From Geitlerinema sp. P-1104 (GTDB lineage Bacteria; Cyanobacteriota; Cyanobacteriia; Cyanobacteriales; Geitlerinemataceae): a stretch of 38,754 bases of DNA. The translations under genes were made by a program, and so were the position numbers. Of the stretch, positions 24,561-37,800 are shown piece after piece (position 1 is the first letter of the stretch; each line of letters opens with the position of its first letter). The stretch is from assembly GCA_012911965.1 (NCBI GenBank), contig SMDP01000006.1:1-38754 (forward strand), read 5' to 3'. The notes beneath the pieces were generated by a model. The model ran no database searches and had not been told where the DNA came from. It worked only from the letters and a program-made list of their open reading frames with translations.

Positions 24561-24977
24561 ATGGATCCCGTACAACATCAGATACTGACCTTAAACAGTA
24601 AGGTCGATGGACTCTATGAGACGATTGAGCGTCTAAATCTGAAAGTATCACAAGTTCTGGAGCAAAATAGCTCTGCTACGCCCTCTGAATCTGACCTCAG
24701 CCCCGAGTCGTCCTTAGAGACTCCGTTAATCGCAGATCCCACAACTGACGATTGGGGAGATTTCATGCAACACAAAGATGTCTTAGGAGATGAATCTCGC
24801 CCGGGTTTCGGACAAGCCAGTCCAGAAGCCAATATCGCGCCGGAAGTGCAGATTCAGCGACTGACCGCTCAACTGACCGCCGCCTATAATCGCATTGCAG
24901 CCTTAGAAGAGCAACTCCTCTCACGAACGGATTTTGCCCAACGCAAACATCACCTGATTCGAGAGCGACAACGATAA
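24561..24977 (+). CDS. Coiled-coil hypothetical protein
   Basis: 138 residues. Heptad-patterned helices lie at about 5-35 (ILTLNSKVDGLYETIERLNLKVSQVLEQ) and 97-120 (IQRLTAQLTAAYNRIAALEEQLL), joined by an acidic Ser/Pro-rich linker containing DDWGDFMQHKDVL. There is no signal peptide or membrane span. It may be a small scaffold or adaptor protein, but I know no family. The ATG is preceded by an AT-rich 400-bp region. A hairpin shared with the convergent gene follows. Confidence 0.65.
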   Translation: MDPVQHQILTLNSKVDGLYETIERLNLKVSQVLEQNSSATPSESDLSPESSLETPLIADPTTDDWGDFMQHKDVLGDESRPGFGQASPEANIAPEVQIQRLTAQLTAAYNRIAALEEQLLSRTDFAQRKHHLIRERQR

Positions 24978-24989
24978 TCTTGAACCCCC

Positions 24990-25037
24990 TTTGAGTCATC
25001 CTGGTGATATCAGAGGACATCACAGGGGTAACTCAAA
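24990..25037. terminator. Bidirectional terminator-like stem
   Basis: TTTGAGT (24990-24996) pairs with ACTCAAA (25031-25037), and CCTGGTGAT (25000-25008) pairs imperfectly with ATCACAGG (25019-25026). It lies between convergent genes and has A/T-rich flanks on both sides. Confidence 0.55.
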
Positions 25038-25065
25038 CCTAGAACTGCCAACGGATTGGCAACAG

Positions 25066-26193
25066 TTAACCGATTAACTGGGAAAAGCCGGTTTCAATAG
25101 CCGCGACGAGAGACGAGGCTGTCCATCCTTGTAAACTCGCCGCGATCGCACAACCGCCGGCTCCAACCCCTTCCTTCACATACCCCGCTTCATAGGCTCG
25201 TAACTGAGGAAACCGGGCCTGACGAAAATTTAACTGAGTCGCCAACAACGACACATCTGCGAGAGTCTTGGCCAACTCAACCGTTTGCCCCGTGGGATCT
25301 TCTGCCACCCAGCGAGTTGTTCCCACCACAATCTGCTCAGGCCGCCAAGGATAGTCAATCTCCCGAGCGATCGCCCGCAATAGAGCATAAACCGCCAGCA
25401 TTTGCGTCCCACCGGCCAACAACACGCCACAGCGACGACTCAGAGCCAACCCTAACCCCGCCACCACCACTTGCATGGGGTCACCGAGTCCCTGAAGCAC
25501 CCCAAACGGGCCCGTATCCCCTCCTCGTTCTCGCCAACGCCGTAACCCCTCATCCACCACATCCTGTTTACGCTGGTGATTACAGAGGGGATAACTACTA
25601 TTAACCTGTCCCTCAGCCGCAATCCCCAAGGCCAACAACACCGCCAGGGCCGTCGTCGTTCCCCCAACCACACATTCTCCGAGAATCGCATAATCACACT
25701 GGTTCGCGAGGCGATCGCCCCAAGCCAACCCCGCCGCAAACAGATCCTGGACCTGTTGAGCCGTCATCGCCGCACCGCTAGTTAAACAACGAGCCGGGAC
25801 GGCTGGGAATCGTTCAACCACCGTAGCCGGGGGTAACACAGACGGCTGAGGAATCGGTGCAGGTAAGCCAGCATCAAACACATACAGAGGCAGAGACAGT
25901 CCCTCAATCACCGCCCGAGAGATAACCGCTGGGGAGGCTCCCGCTGTCAGAGGAGGCAGAGGATAGTGAGGCGGAGTCCGGCCGCCACTGAGGAGATATT
26001 CAGCATCGGCCAACGCCGTTTTACGACGATCTGCCGGAGTCCGGCCCGCCGCCGAGATATCCGGTAGGGTTCCCGTTTCCGTGTACCCAAACACACAGGC
26101 GAACAGAGGCGAAGTCCTCCGATAGCGATCGAGCCAGGCCTGACCGCGAGCCATTTCCGTATACACTCGAACCAGCGAAGACTCCCCACTCAC
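25066..26193 (-). CDS. UPF0284 / CobT-like nicotinate-nucleotide phosphoribosyltransferase
   Basis: 375 residues of the UPF0284 family, related to CobT, the enzyme that makes the alpha-ribotide of a cobamide lower ligand from nicotinate mononucleotide. Visible features are the early GYTETGTLPDISAAGRTP, the glycine-rich CDYAILGECVVGGTTTALAVL with the expected Glu, LQGLGDPMQVVVAGLGLAL, GVLLAGGTQMLAVYALL and the closing YVKEGVGAGG. Cyanobacteria mainly make pseudocobalamin, so the base used may be adenine rather than dimethylbenzimidazole. The start GTG overlaps the TGA of the DUF2232 gene (26190-26193), so the two are translationally coupled. Third gene of a crp-DUF2232-UPF0284 operon. Confidence 0.88.
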   Translation of the reverse strand: MSGESSLVRVYTEMARGQAWLDRYRRTSPLFACVFGYTETGTLPDISAAGRTPADRRKTALADAEYLLSGGRTPPHYPLPPLTAGASPAVISRAVIEGLSLPLYVFDAGLPAPIPQPSVLPPATVVERFPAVPARCLTSGAAMTAQQVQDLFAAGLAWGDRLANQCDYAILGECVVGGTTTALAVLLALGIAAEGQVNSSYPLCNHQRKQDVVDEGLRRWRERGGDTGPFGVLQGLGDPMQVVVAGLGLALSRRCGVLLAGGTQMLAVYALLRAIAREIDYPWRPEQIVVGTTRWVAEDPTGQTVELAKTLADVSLLATQLNFRQARFPQLRAYEAGYVKEGVGAGGCAIAASLQGWTASSLVAAIETGFSQLIG

Positions 26194-26837
26194 GCCGACT
26201 CATCGTCATAGTCCAAGGCCAAAATCCGTTGAATCCATTGAGGAGGGCGAGGAATGGGATTTCCCAGGCGATCGAGTAACAGCAAGGCCCCCAAGTGAAC
26301 CACAAACACATAGACGAGACTGTTAATCAGAATCGCCAAAATTGAGAGGACTTGAACCCAGGTTAAACTTGGTTGAACCAGCCAGCCGATCTTTTCAAAA
26401 CCCCAATTCAGGAGTTGGGTCATCTGAACGGTGAAAAAGACCCATAAATCTTCTCCCAAGAGAATCGAGACCAACCAGACGCGAAAAAAGACCCCAAAGG
26501 CTCCCAACAGTCCCGTCAGGGCGATCGCCACCCCCCAACTGGCCCGTCGTTTCCATAGCACCCCTAACAGAACCCCCTGTAAGCCATAGGGCATCACAAA
26601 CAGGATGCTGCGGGTGGGGCCCATCAACACCGACAGCAACAGTCCTGACACCAACGCCGACATCCAAGAGGCTCGTTTCCCCCAGCGTAAATAGACCAAC
26701 GCCATAGGAATCGGGAAAAAGATCCGCAACAGAGGCCCGAGGGGGAAATAATAGTTAATCAGCCAAATCAAACTGGCGGTACTGGCAAGAAACGCCGTCT
26801 CCACCATGGGTAACGGCGACTGTCGCGATCGAGTCAT
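26190..26837 (-). CDS. DUF2232 membrane protein (S-component-like)
   Basis: 215 residues with about six hydrophobic segments: LASTASLIWLINYYFPLGPLL, IPMALVYLRWGKRASWMSALVSGLLLSVLM, FVMPYGLQGVLLGVLW, VAIALTGLLGAFGVFFRVWLV, a segment near WVQVLSILAILINSLVYVF, and LGALLLLDRLG. The early FFPIPMALVYLRWG motif is typical of DUF2232, a family related in fold to substrate-binding S components of ECF transporters. The final residues (DYDDESA) are acidic. The stop overlaps the start of the CobT-like gene by four bases, and the gene follows the Crp-type regulator by 28 bases. The transported substrate, if any, is unknown. Confidence 0.8.
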   Translation of the reverse strand: MTRSRQSPLPMVETAFLASTASLIWLINYYFPLGPLLRIFFPIPMALVYLRWGKRASWMSALVSGLLLSVLMGPTRSILFVMPYGLQGVLLGVLWKRRASWGVAIALTGLLGAFGVFFRVWLVSILLGEDLWVFFTVQMTQLLNWGFEKIGWLVQPSLTWVQVLSILAILINSLVYVFVVHLGALLLLDRLGNPIPRPPQWIQRILALDYDDESA

Positions 26838-26865
26838 AGAGAGTTATCGCTCACATGCAGGGGTC

Positions 26866-27582
26866 TTAGGTTAGCATTCGTTCGAGAGCATAGACATCGG
26901 GAATGCGAATCATCTCGCGATCGCGCGAAATCAGGCCCTTCTTCTCCAACTTACTCAACACCCGCGTCACCGTCTCCCGGGCCAAGCCGCTGAGACTACT
27001 CAACTCCCGATGGGGTAAGTTAGGAATTTCCATCCCCCCAGTTTCGTCACGAGTTCCCTGTCCTTCGGCCAAAAATAGCAAAATATCCGCCACCCGCGAG
27101 GTACTATCCGACTCCCGCAAACGGAGACGGCGATTCACCTGACGCAAACGACGACCCATTAACTGAGCCAAACGAATCCCAGCGAGGGGTTCGGTCTTGA
27201 CAAGATGGACAAAATCCTGAGCCGGCATATTGCCGATGGTAGTTGGGGCCAGAGTAATCACATCCGTCGAACGAGGCACCTCATCTAACGCCGCCATCTC
27301 ACCAAAAATCTCGCCACTCCCCAAGATATTCAGAGTGACTTCCTTACCATCAATGTTGTAGGTGCGAATTTTGGCCCAGCCTTCCAAAATGAAATAGACA
27401 GAACTTCCCCAGTCATTCTCCAATAACATGACTTGGTTCGGGGGATGAGTCCGCGTTACCACATGGGCAAGAGCATCGTCAACCATGCGTTCAGGTAAAC
27501 CCGCAAAGAAAGGAGTGGCCCGGAGCTTCTTTTCGAGTTCGGGATTTTGATGTGCTTCACGAGGGTGATACCGGTCTTCCAT
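26866..27582 (-). CDS. Crp/Fnr family transcription regulator (SYCRP1-like)
   Basis: 238 residues. The cNMP-binding beta-roll (25-140) contains FGEMAALDEVPRSTDV, with Glu95 and the Arg104-Ser105 pair that in Crp contact the cyclic nucleotide ribose and phosphate, so cAMP binding is plausible. A long dimer helix (LAQLMGRRLRQVNRRLRLRE) follows, then a winged helix-turn-helix with ELSSLSGLARETVTRVLSKLEKKGLI (about 193-218). It resembles cyanobacterial SYCRP1, the cAMP receptor controlling motility genes in Synechocystis, rather than NtcA; this is from memory. There is no iron-sulfur cysteine cluster as in Fnr. First gene of a minus-strand operon with the DUF2232 and CobT-like genes. Confidence 0.88.
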   Translation of the reverse strand: MEDRYHPREAHQNPELEKKLRATPFFAGLPERMVDDALAHVVTRTHPPNQVMLLENDWGSSVYFILEGWAKIRTYNIDGKEVTLNILGSGEIFGEMAALDEVPRSTDVITLAPTTIGNMPAQDFVHLVKTEPLAGIRLAQLMGRRLRQVNRRLRLRESDSTSRVADILLFLAEGQGTRDETGGMEIPNLPHRELSSLSGLARETVTRVLSKLEKKGLISRDREMIRIPDVYALERMLT

Positions 27583-27996
27583 GAGGTCGTCACATATCGG
27601 TTGAAATCGGTCGAATCTGAGGCAGCTCGCAAGAACTAGCTAAGCCGGCCTGAGTCGGAGGGGAACAATCCTCAACTCGGCATCTCAGACTAAAGCTCAG
27701 GCATCAGTCGGGGTTGCTTCCATGAAGGCTTCTCTATCGTAGATCAGCCTTGGCGAGATGGAAGGTTCCGATTCGGTTTTCTTGATCTTATCAGGCAATT
27801 GGGCGTTGCCTGGTCTGGAAGCGGGGGTTGGCATAGAAACGTTACAACCGTTGCGGCTGAAATCGCGCCTTAGGGTTCTGTCGGGATCGATCAACTACCA
27901 AGCTTTTCCCCGGCTGAACTGGGAGTGACCCCGACAACCGCTTAAAATTTGGGCATTGCTTTAACGTCTTGCTCGTTTGACAGATTGCCGTGACCC
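27583..27996. other. 414-bp intergenic region between divergent crp and the acidic giant gene
   Basis: No convincing gene; a 65-codon minus-strand frame at 27697-27894 has no ribosome binding site or protein-like pattern. A hairpin CAGGCAA (27792-27798) / TTGCCTG (27806-27812) is present without a T-run. It could lie in a 5' leader. Promoter boxes are not clear. Confidence 0.4.
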
Positions 27997-32556
<4,560 letters not shown>

Positions 32557-32648
32557 GAGGGGAGATTTCATCGCAGATATGGTGATTTAGAGTTCCCGGG
32601 GCAGTACACTATGATAGATTAAGGCCTTTCCATCCTCTTGCTGAATCC

Positions 32649-33482
32649 ATGTCTTCATCTTCTGACCCGATACCGAACGATCGCCATGATGACATTTTGG
32701 CGAAAGAACAAGCCTTTCACGATCGCTGGGCCGCCGGAATTGATGTGGATGGGATTCAGGTAGAAGACTACTTTGAAGCCTGTACTGCCCCGGAAAACCG
32801 CTTCATTCTTAAACAGTTGGGCAATGTCCACGGAAAACGCCTCTTAGATGTGGGTTGTGGGGCGGGCGAAAATAGTGTTTATTTTGGCACTCGCGGGGCG
32901 AAGTGTGTCGCCAGTGATTACTCACCGGGAATGGTGGAGGTAGCCCTAAAATTGGCTGAACATAATGGGGTTCAGGTAGAAGGAAAAGTCATCAACGCGA
33001 TGGATATTGACTATCCCGATGATACGTTTGATATTGTCTATGCGGCGAATCTCTTGCATCATATTCCCAACCCTATGATTGCCATTCAAGAGATGCACCG
33101 AGTTCTCAAACCTGGCGGAAAAATGTGTTTTTGGGACCCTCTGCGTCATAATCCGGTGATTAACGTCTATCGACGCATGGCAACGGATGTTCGCACCGAC
33201 GATGAAACGCCACTACATATTAACATTGTCAAAGAGATTGAACCGCTCTTTTCTGAGACTCGTTATAACACCTTTTGGTTGGCGACGTTATGGATTTTTC
33301 TTCAGTTTTATTTGATTGAACGAGTGCATCCTAATGAGGAGCGGTATTGGAAGAAAATCATTAAAGAACAGCAGCGGTTGAAGCCTCTTTATACTCGTTT
33401 GGAAGGCTGCGATCGCCTCCTCAAAAAGATTCCCGGCATGAAGCGAATGGCTTGGAATATAGCAGTTGTGGCTACGAAATAA
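32649..33482 (+). CDS. Class I SAM-dependent methyltransferase
   Basis: 277 residues. The Rossmann core has motif I LLDVGCGAGENS (65-76), the acidic loop SDYSPGMVEVA, FDIVYAANLLHHIPNP (motif IV/post-II region) and LKPGGKMCFWDP (motif V/VI), i.e. a Methyltransf_11-like protein. The C-terminal third contains amphipathic or membrane-associating helices (ATLWIFLQFYLIERVHP). The neighbouring gene is a polyprenyl-phosphate-type glycosyltransferase on the same strand, 47 bases downstream, so a lipid or glycan substrate is likely; the substrate cannot be named. ATG start; the 92-bp upstream gap has a TATGAT that may be a -10 box. Confidence 0.85.
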   Translation: MSSSSDPIPNDRHDDILAKEQAFHDRWAAGIDVDGIQVEDYFEACTAPENRFILKQLGNVHGKRLLDVGCGAGENSVYFGTRGAKCVASDYSPGMVEVALKLAEHNGVQVEGKVINAMDIDYPDDTFDIVYAANLLHHIPNPMIAIQEMHRVLKPGGKMCFWDPLRHNPVINVYRRMATDVRTDDETPLHINIVKEIEPLFSETRYNTFWLATLWIFLQFYLIERVHPNEERYWKKIIKEQQRLKPLYTRLEGCDRLLKKIPGMKRMAWNIAVVATK

Positions 33483-33529
33483 TACCCAAAATTAACGCCA
33501 AAATCTGATAATTTCTGATGTAAATCCTG

Positions 33530-34468
33530 ATGGCTTTCCCCCTCTATTCCTTGGTTATTCCCGTATTTAATGAAGAGGATAATCTCCCCGAGTTAGTGCA
33601 ACGATTAACAGCGGTAACCGAGTCAGTGGGGCAGCCCTATGAGGTGTTATTTGTCGATGATGGCAGTGGCGATCGCAGTCTGGAACTTCTCCGCCATTAT
33701 CATCAACAAAACCCCCAGTTTCGCTATCTCAGTTTTGCCCGTAATTTTGGCCATCAAGTCGCGGTGACTGGGGGCTTAAATTTCGTCTCGGGGAACGCCG
33801 TTATCGTCATGGATGCGGATTTACAAGATCCCCCAGAACTCATCCCCGAGTTACTGGAAAAATGGCAACAGGGCTATCAAGTAATTTATGCCCAACGCAT
33901 CGCCCGTCATCAAGATCCTTGGCTAAAACGGCTGCTGGCGTATGGCTTTTATCGCGTTTTGCGACGCTTAGCCGATGTAGCGATTCCGACAGATTCGGGA
34001 GATTTCTGTTTAATGGATAAACAGGTAGTCGATTTACTCAATTCTATGCCCGAACGCAATCGCTATATTCGCGGTTTACGGGCCTGGGTGGGGTTTCGTC
34101 AAACCTCACTTCAGTTTCGGCGAGATCCTCGTTTTGCGGGTGATGTGAAATATACCTTTCGTAAGTCTCTGTCTTTGGCGATTGATGGAATTATGTCTTT
34201 TTCTAAGGTTCCCCTACGCTTCGCGACTTATCTGGGCCTCCTCGCCGCCGGAATTGCGGTGATAATGGTGTTTTCGGTTCTCTATTGGCGGTTATTTTAT
34301 CCTGACTCGCCACTGATTGGGGCAACAATTATCACGATCGCGATTTTCTTTTTGGGGGCGGTTCAACTCGTCTGCATTGGTATTTTAGGCGAATATATTG
34401 GTCGCATTTACGAAGAAGTTAAAGGACGACCGTTATATACAATTAAAGAATTATCAATAAAACCCTAA
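33530..34468 (+). CDS. GT2 glycosyltransferase, polyprenyl-phosphate glycosyltransferase type
   Basis: 312 residues. The GT-A core contains [14 protein letters not shown] (9-22), [10 protein letters not shown] (41-50) and the metal-binding [11 protein letters not shown] (93-103). It is followed by [23 protein letters not shown] and [14 protein letters not shown], all typical of DPM1/ArnC/GtrB-like enzymes that load a sugar onto undecaprenyl or dolichyl phosphate. Two C-terminal membrane helices (about 232-256 and 265-290) anchor it, ending [19 protein letters not shown], another family signature. It probably provides lipid-linked sugar for cell-surface glycans. Likely co-transcribed with the methyltransferase upstream. 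Confidence 0.92.
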   Translation: MAFPLYSLVIPVFNEEDNLPELVQRLTAVTESVGQPYEVLFVDDGSGDRSLELLRHYHQQNPQFRYLSFARNFGHQVAVTGGLNFVSGNAVIVMDADLQDPPELIPELLEKWQQGYQVIYAQRIARHQDPWLKRLLAYGFYRVLRRLADVAIPTDSGDFCLMDKQVVDLLNSMPERNRYIRGLRAWVGFRQTSLQFRRDPRFAGDVKYTFRKSLSLAIDGIMSFSKVPLRFATYLGLLAAGIAVIMVFSVLYWRLFYPDSPLIGATIITIAIFFLGAVQLVCIGILGEYIGRIYEEVKGRPLYTIKELSIKP

Positions 34469-34629
34469 ATTCGTTTTCTCAAACCCTAAACCCGAACTCT
34501 CATCAATTCTTGATTATCCATCCTCCCTGCCCCTGTTTCGTTGTCCAGACTAACGGTAAAATGGAGGAAGTCCGCTTAATTTTAATGATATATCCCTTGT
34601 CATCTGTCAACACTTCGTTATCAAAGTTT

Positions 34630-34848
34630 ATGAAAAAAACGGAACTCTTAAAACAAGTGGATGAACTAGCCCGAGAATGCGAAAACGTCACCACTCTCAT
34701 CCATCAACTGCAACTTCCCCATATTAACGAACGTCAGCGATCGCGGATTCTCACAGAACTCCTGGCCGCCTCCATCCACCTCAACCAACAATGTAACGGG
34801 GATTTTCAGAAACTCGTGGCGACTGAGATTGAATCTCTCAACGGCTGA
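34630..34848 (+). CDS. Small helical hypothetical protein
   Basis: 72 residues from ATG at 34630 (MKKTELLKQVDELARECENV). Two or three amphipathic helices are predicted (LLKQVDELARECENVTTLIHQL, ERQRSRILTELLAASIHLNQQ, FQKLVATEIESLN). The open frame reaches back to 34510, but that part overlaps low-complexity leader DNA and lacks helical pattern. A clear terminator hairpin follows at 34864-34891, supporting a real gene. Function unknown. Confidence 0.55.
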   Translation: MKKTELLKQVDELARECENVTTLIHQLQLPHINERQRSRILTELLAASIHLNQQCNGDFQKLVATEIESLNG

Positions 34849-34863
34849 TTCCCCCAAACAACG

Positions 34864-34891
34864 AAAGAGGCTGTCCGGGGACAACCTCTTT
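34864..34891 (+). terminator. Terminator hairpin after the small helical protein gene
   Basis: AAAGAGGCTGTCC (34864-34876), a GG loop, then GGACAACCTCTTT to 34891: a long stem with one mismatch, followed by CTG. The AT-rich outer base pairs give a short T-run on the plus strand. Confidence 0.75.
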
Positions 34892-34929
34892 CTGATGAAT
34901 CTCCGATAGCCTGTCATCTATCGTCTGAA

Positions 34930-35001
34930 CTGGGGCGGAAGGATTCGAACCTCCGAATGGCGGGACCAAAACCCGCTGCCTTACCGCTTGGCCACGCCCC
35001 A
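34930..35001 (-). tRNA. tRNA-Gln (anticodon UUG)
   Basis: A 72-nt cloverleaf. Acceptor TGGGGCG pairs with CGCCCCA. The D-arm contains AAGCGGTAAGGC. The anticodon stem GCGGG/CCCGC holds loop TTTTGGT, giving TTG. The T-arm has GGTTCGAATCC. The discriminator is G and CCA is not encoded. As in other cyanobacteria it is probably charged through Glu-tRNA-Gln amidation. Confidence 0.96.
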
Positions 35002-35018
35002 ACGAGTCAGCGATACCT

Positions 35019-35047
35019 ATACTAACAACGCCACTCGGGGATGTCAA
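35019..35047 (-). promoter_or_regulatory. Promoter of tRNA-Gln
   Basis: On the minus strand, TTGACA (35042-35047) is followed by 17 bases and TAGTAT (35019-35024). The tRNA 5' end is 18 bases beyond. A near-consensus sigma70-type promoter. Confidence 0.75.
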
Positions 35048-35119
35048 GGGTTTTGCTGATTTTTTTTGGTATCTTGGGGAGAGGTTCGCTCAAACCCTTG
35101 TATTGTGGGAGTTTCACCG

Positions 35120-35818
35120 ATGGCATCATTACTGAATTTACTCCAGTTAACCAGTCCAGCTTTACCGTTGGGGGCTTATAACTACTCCGAAGGCTTAGAA
35201 ACCCTAGTCGAACAGCAACAGATTGCTGACGCGGCCCAACTGGGGCGTTGGTTGGAGATGGAGTTACAGTTTGGGGCGATCGCCGTCGAAGGGGCGATCC
35301 TCGTGCGAGCCTATCAGGCCCTGCTAAACTCAGATATCGCCACGTTAGTCTATTGGAACCATTGGTTAACCGCCAGTCGCGACAGCCGGGAACTGCAACA
35401 GCAAAGTTGGCAAATGGGCAATTCCCTGCTGCGTCTGTTGGCCGATTTGTTGGCGGATTTAGAGGAAATCTCGCCGCAACTCCCGAGTTTGGCAGACTGT
35501 CGCCGGGAGTTGGCCCCGAATTGTAATCTGGCGATCGCCTATGCCCTAGCAGTGGCCCATTGGAAAATCCCCCTAGAAGATGCCATACTGGGCTATCTGC
35601 ACAGTTGGAGCAGTAATCTGATTGGAGCCGGGGTGAAATTGATTCCCCTGGGGCAAACGAGCGGACAGCGGCTAATTCAGCAACTTCAGCCCGTTTTAGA
35701 GGCCGGTTCCCAGCGTCTCCTGAATTTGGGCGATGAGGATTTATTCGCCTGTACCTGGGGGGCGAGTTTCGCCAGTATGCAGCATGAAACCCTCTACAGC
35801 CGTCTCTTTCGTAGTTAA
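35120..35818 (+). CDS. ureF: Urease accessory protein UreF
   Basis: 232 residues. UreF works with UreD and UreG as the chaperone complex that delivers nickel and CO2 to apo-urease, and it acts as an effector of the UreG GTPase. Typical features are the N-terminal LLQLTSPALPLGAYNYSEGLETLVE, the all-helical middle (SWQMGNSLLRLLADL), the YLHSWSSNLIGAGVKLIPLGQTSGQRLI block and the final ASMQHETLYSRLFRS. The ATG at 35120 gives the family start (MASLLNLLQL); the frame extends 18 codons further upstream without similarity. First gene of the urease cluster, read away from tRNA-Gln. Confidence 0.94.
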   Translation: MASLLNLLQLTSPALPLGAYNYSEGLETLVEQQQIADAAQLGRWLEMELQFGAIAVEGAILVRAYQALLNSDIATLVYWNHWLTASRDSRELQQQSWQMGNSLLRLLADLLADLEEISPQLPSLADCRRELAPNCNLAIAYALAVAHWKIPLEDAILGYLHSWSSNLIGAGVKLIPLGQTSGQRLIQQLQPVLEAGSQRLLNLGDEDLFACTWGASFASMQHETLYSRLFRS

Positions 35819-35843
35819 TTCAGAGTGAACTGAGTGTCTTGCC

Positions 35844-36440
35844 ATGACTCCTCTACGTGTTGGAATTGCGGGGCCGGTGGGTTCCGGGAAAACCGCCCTT
35901 GTGGATGCCCTTTGTAAGCGATTGCGGGGGGATTTAGCCTTAGCGGTGGTAACCAATGACATCTACACTCAAGAAGATGCCCAGTTTTTGGTGAAGTCTC
36001 AGGCCCTAGAGGGCGATCGCATTCTGGGAGTCGAAACCGGCGGCTGTCCCCATACGGCGATTCGCGAGGATGCGTCGTTGAACTTGGCGGCGGTTGAACA
36101 ACTCGAACTCAAGTTCGATCCTCTGGATATCCTATTTGTCGAAAGTGGGGGCGACAATCTGGCGGCGACGTTTAGCCCCGAGTTAGTGGATTTAACGCTT
36201 TATGTGATTGATGTTTCTGCAGGGGACAAGATTCCCCGCAAAGGCGGCCCTGGAATTACCAAATCGGACTTGTTGGTGATTAACAAAATTGACCTAGCCC
36301 CCTATGTTGGGGCAGATTTAGGGGTGATGGAACGGGATGCAGGCAAAATGCGGGGAGAACGTCCCTTTGTTTTCGCGAATTTGAAAACGCAACAGGGCCT
36401 TGATGAGATTGAGGGGTTTGTGCGATCGCATCTCTGTTAA
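35844..36440 (+). CDS. ureG: Urease accessory GTPase UreG
   Basis: 198 residues. A SIMIBI-class GTPase that drives nickel insertion into urease. The P-loop is GPVGSGKT at 10-17. The nickel-binding segment [13 protein letters not shown] carries the conserved Cys-Pro-His. [17 protein letters not shown] is the family signature and [13 protein letters not shown] supplies base specificity. It follows ureF by 25 bases and is surely co-transcribed with it. Confidence 0.97.
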   Translation: MTPLRVGIAGPVGSGKTALVDALCKRLRGDLALAVVTNDIYTQEDAQFLVKSQALEGDRILGVETGGCPHTAIREDASLNLAAVEQLELKFDPLDILFVESGGDNLAATFSPELVDLTLYVIDVSAGDKIPRKGGPGITKSDLLVINKIDLAPYVGADLGVMERDAGKMRGERPFVFANLKTQQGLDEIEGFVRSHLC

Positions 36441-36513
36441 GTCGCGACGTCTATTATCGCAATTTAAAGATTGCCCAATTAACACTCTAAGCTGAGAAAA
36501 AATTCCCAAACTG

Positions 36514-36563
36514 TTGCCTATTGCCTTCTTCCCCCTGTTCCCTGTTCCCTGTTCCCTGTTCCC
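36514..36563. repeat. Heptamer array before ureD
   Basis: Units TTGCCTA, TTGCCTT and a CTTCCCC-type variant, then TTCCCTG three times and TTCCC (36538-36563). It ends five bases before the ureD ATG and would add a false 16-residue extension ([15 protein letters not shown]). Confidence 0.85.
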
Positions 36564-36568
36564 TTCTT

Positions 36569-37396
36569 ATGACCACTCCCTGGCAAGGTCAACTCAAACT
36601 CACTTACGCCAAACGCGGCGAGATGACCCGCGTGATTGATGCCTATAGCCAGTCTCCCCTGAAACTGCAACGGAGTTTCCATCCCGACGGCCAAACCTGT
36701 CAAAGTCTGATTCTCCATACCGCCGGAGGAATCGTCGGCGGCGATCGCCTCAACCAAGAAATTACCCTCCATCCCCACGCCGAAGCCAGCCTCACCACCG
36801 TCTCCGCCAGCAAACTCTACCGCAGCAGCGGCCCCCAATCTCAACAAACCCTGACCATGTCCCTAGATCGCGATGCCTATTTGGAGTATATTCCCCGTGA
36901 AAGCATCGTTTTTGATGGGGCTAAGTTTCAACAGCAGTTGCGGGTGAACTTGGGGGAAAACGCCGTTTGGCTAGGCTGGGAGTTACTGCGATTTGGACGA
37001 ACGGCCCGAGGGGAACGGTTCAGCAGCGGTGACTGGCGATCGCAAACGGAGGTGTATCGAAACGGCGTTCCCCTCTGGATTGATCGTCAACAGCTTGCGG
37101 GAGGATCTCCCCTTCTCGATGCGTCGAACGGCTTAAACGGCCAGCCTGTCGTGGGAACCTTAGCCTGGATTGGCCAACCTGTATCCCCGGAGATTGCCGA
37201 CAAAGCCCGTCATCTCTGGGAAATGCGAGACCTTGAGGGAGAAATTGCCGTCTCCTGTTGCCAATCTGGGGTAATATGCCGATATCGGGGGCGATCGACT
37301 CAAAAAGCCAGTGCCGCCTTCCTCGATCTCCGGCAACTCCTACGTCAATCCCACGGCGATCGCCCGGTCACCGTTCCCCGTGTTTGGTCCTGTTAA
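36569..37396 (+). CDS. ureD: Urease accessory protein UreD
   Basis: 275 residues. UreD (UreH) binds apo-urease directly and recruits UreF and UreG for metallocentre assembly. Characteristic motifs are QGQLKLTYAKRGEMTRV, LHTAGGIVGGDRLNQEI, SASKLYRSSG and YIPRESIVFDGAKF. The true start is ATG at 36569; the upstream in-frame sequence is a tandem heptamer repeat. It lies 128 bases after ureG and 23 bases before ureA. The repeat array directly before the start leaves no normal ribosome binding site, so translation may depend on weak initiation or on the T-rich leader. Confidence 0.94.
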   Translation: MTTPWQGQLKLTYAKRGEMTRVIDAYSQSPLKLQRSFHPDGQTCQSLILHTAGGIVGGDRLNQEITLHPHAEASLTTVSASKLYRSSGPQSQQTLTMSLDRDAYLEYIPRESIVFDGAKFQQQLRVNLGENAVWLGWELLRFGRTARGERFSSGDWRSQTEVYRNGVPLWIDRQQLAGGSPLLDASNGLNGQPVVGTLAWIGQPVSPEIADKARHLWEMRDLEGEIAVSCCQSGVICRYRGRSTQKASAAFLDLRQLLRQSHGDRPVTVPRVWSC

Positions 37397-37419
37397 CGTC
37401 TTTTTAGTCCGTAACTGTT

Positions 37420-37722
37420 ATGCAACTGTCTCCCCAAGAAAAAGATAAACTGCTTATTTTTACAGCGGCATTATTAGCAGAACGTCGCAAAGCCAAAGGC
37501 TTAAAACTTAACTATCCTGAAGCCGTGGCCTATATCACAGCGGGGATTTTAGAAGGGGCCAGGGAGGGGCGAACCGTGGCGGAGTTAATGCAGTTTGGTA
37601 AAACGCTTCTGTCTCGTGAAGATGTGATGGATGGAATTGCCGAAATGGTCACAGAAGTGCAAGTTGAAGCCACCTTCCCCGATGGAACCAAATTGGTCAC
37701 CGTTCACGACCCAATTATTTAA
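37420..37722 (+). CDS. ureA: Urease gamma subunit UreA
   Basis: 100 residues. The smallest structural subunit of urease, which hydrolyses urea to ammonia and carbamate. The full family pattern is present: [19 protein letters not shown] at the start, [21 protein letters not shown] in the middle, and [18 protein letters not shown] at the end. Separate from ureB, as in most bacteria. ureB begins 78 bases downstream. Confidence 0.98.
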   Translation: MQLSPQEKDKLLIFTAALLAERRKAKGLKLNYPEAVAYITAGILEGAREGRTVAELMQFGKTLLSREDVMDGIAEMVTEVQVEATFPDGTKLVTVHDPII

Positions 37723-37800
37723 ATACTCATATCAAAAAATCCTAATTTCATCAAGTCAAAACGTGCAATTTAACAGCGAAAACCCTACGGAGACCCCCTC

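Noticed and set aside
26866..27582. NtcA assignment for the Crp-family gene
   Set aside because: The cNMP-binding Glu and Arg-Ser are retained and the overall wording fits SYCRP1-like proteins better.
27697..27894. 65-codon minus-strand frame upstream of the acidic giant gene
   Set aside because: No Shine-Dalgarno site, disordered composition, and it lies where promoters and leaders are expected.
34510..34629. 40-codon extension of the small helical protein
   Set aside because: It lacks helical pattern; the MKKTELLKQ start at 34630 looks natural.
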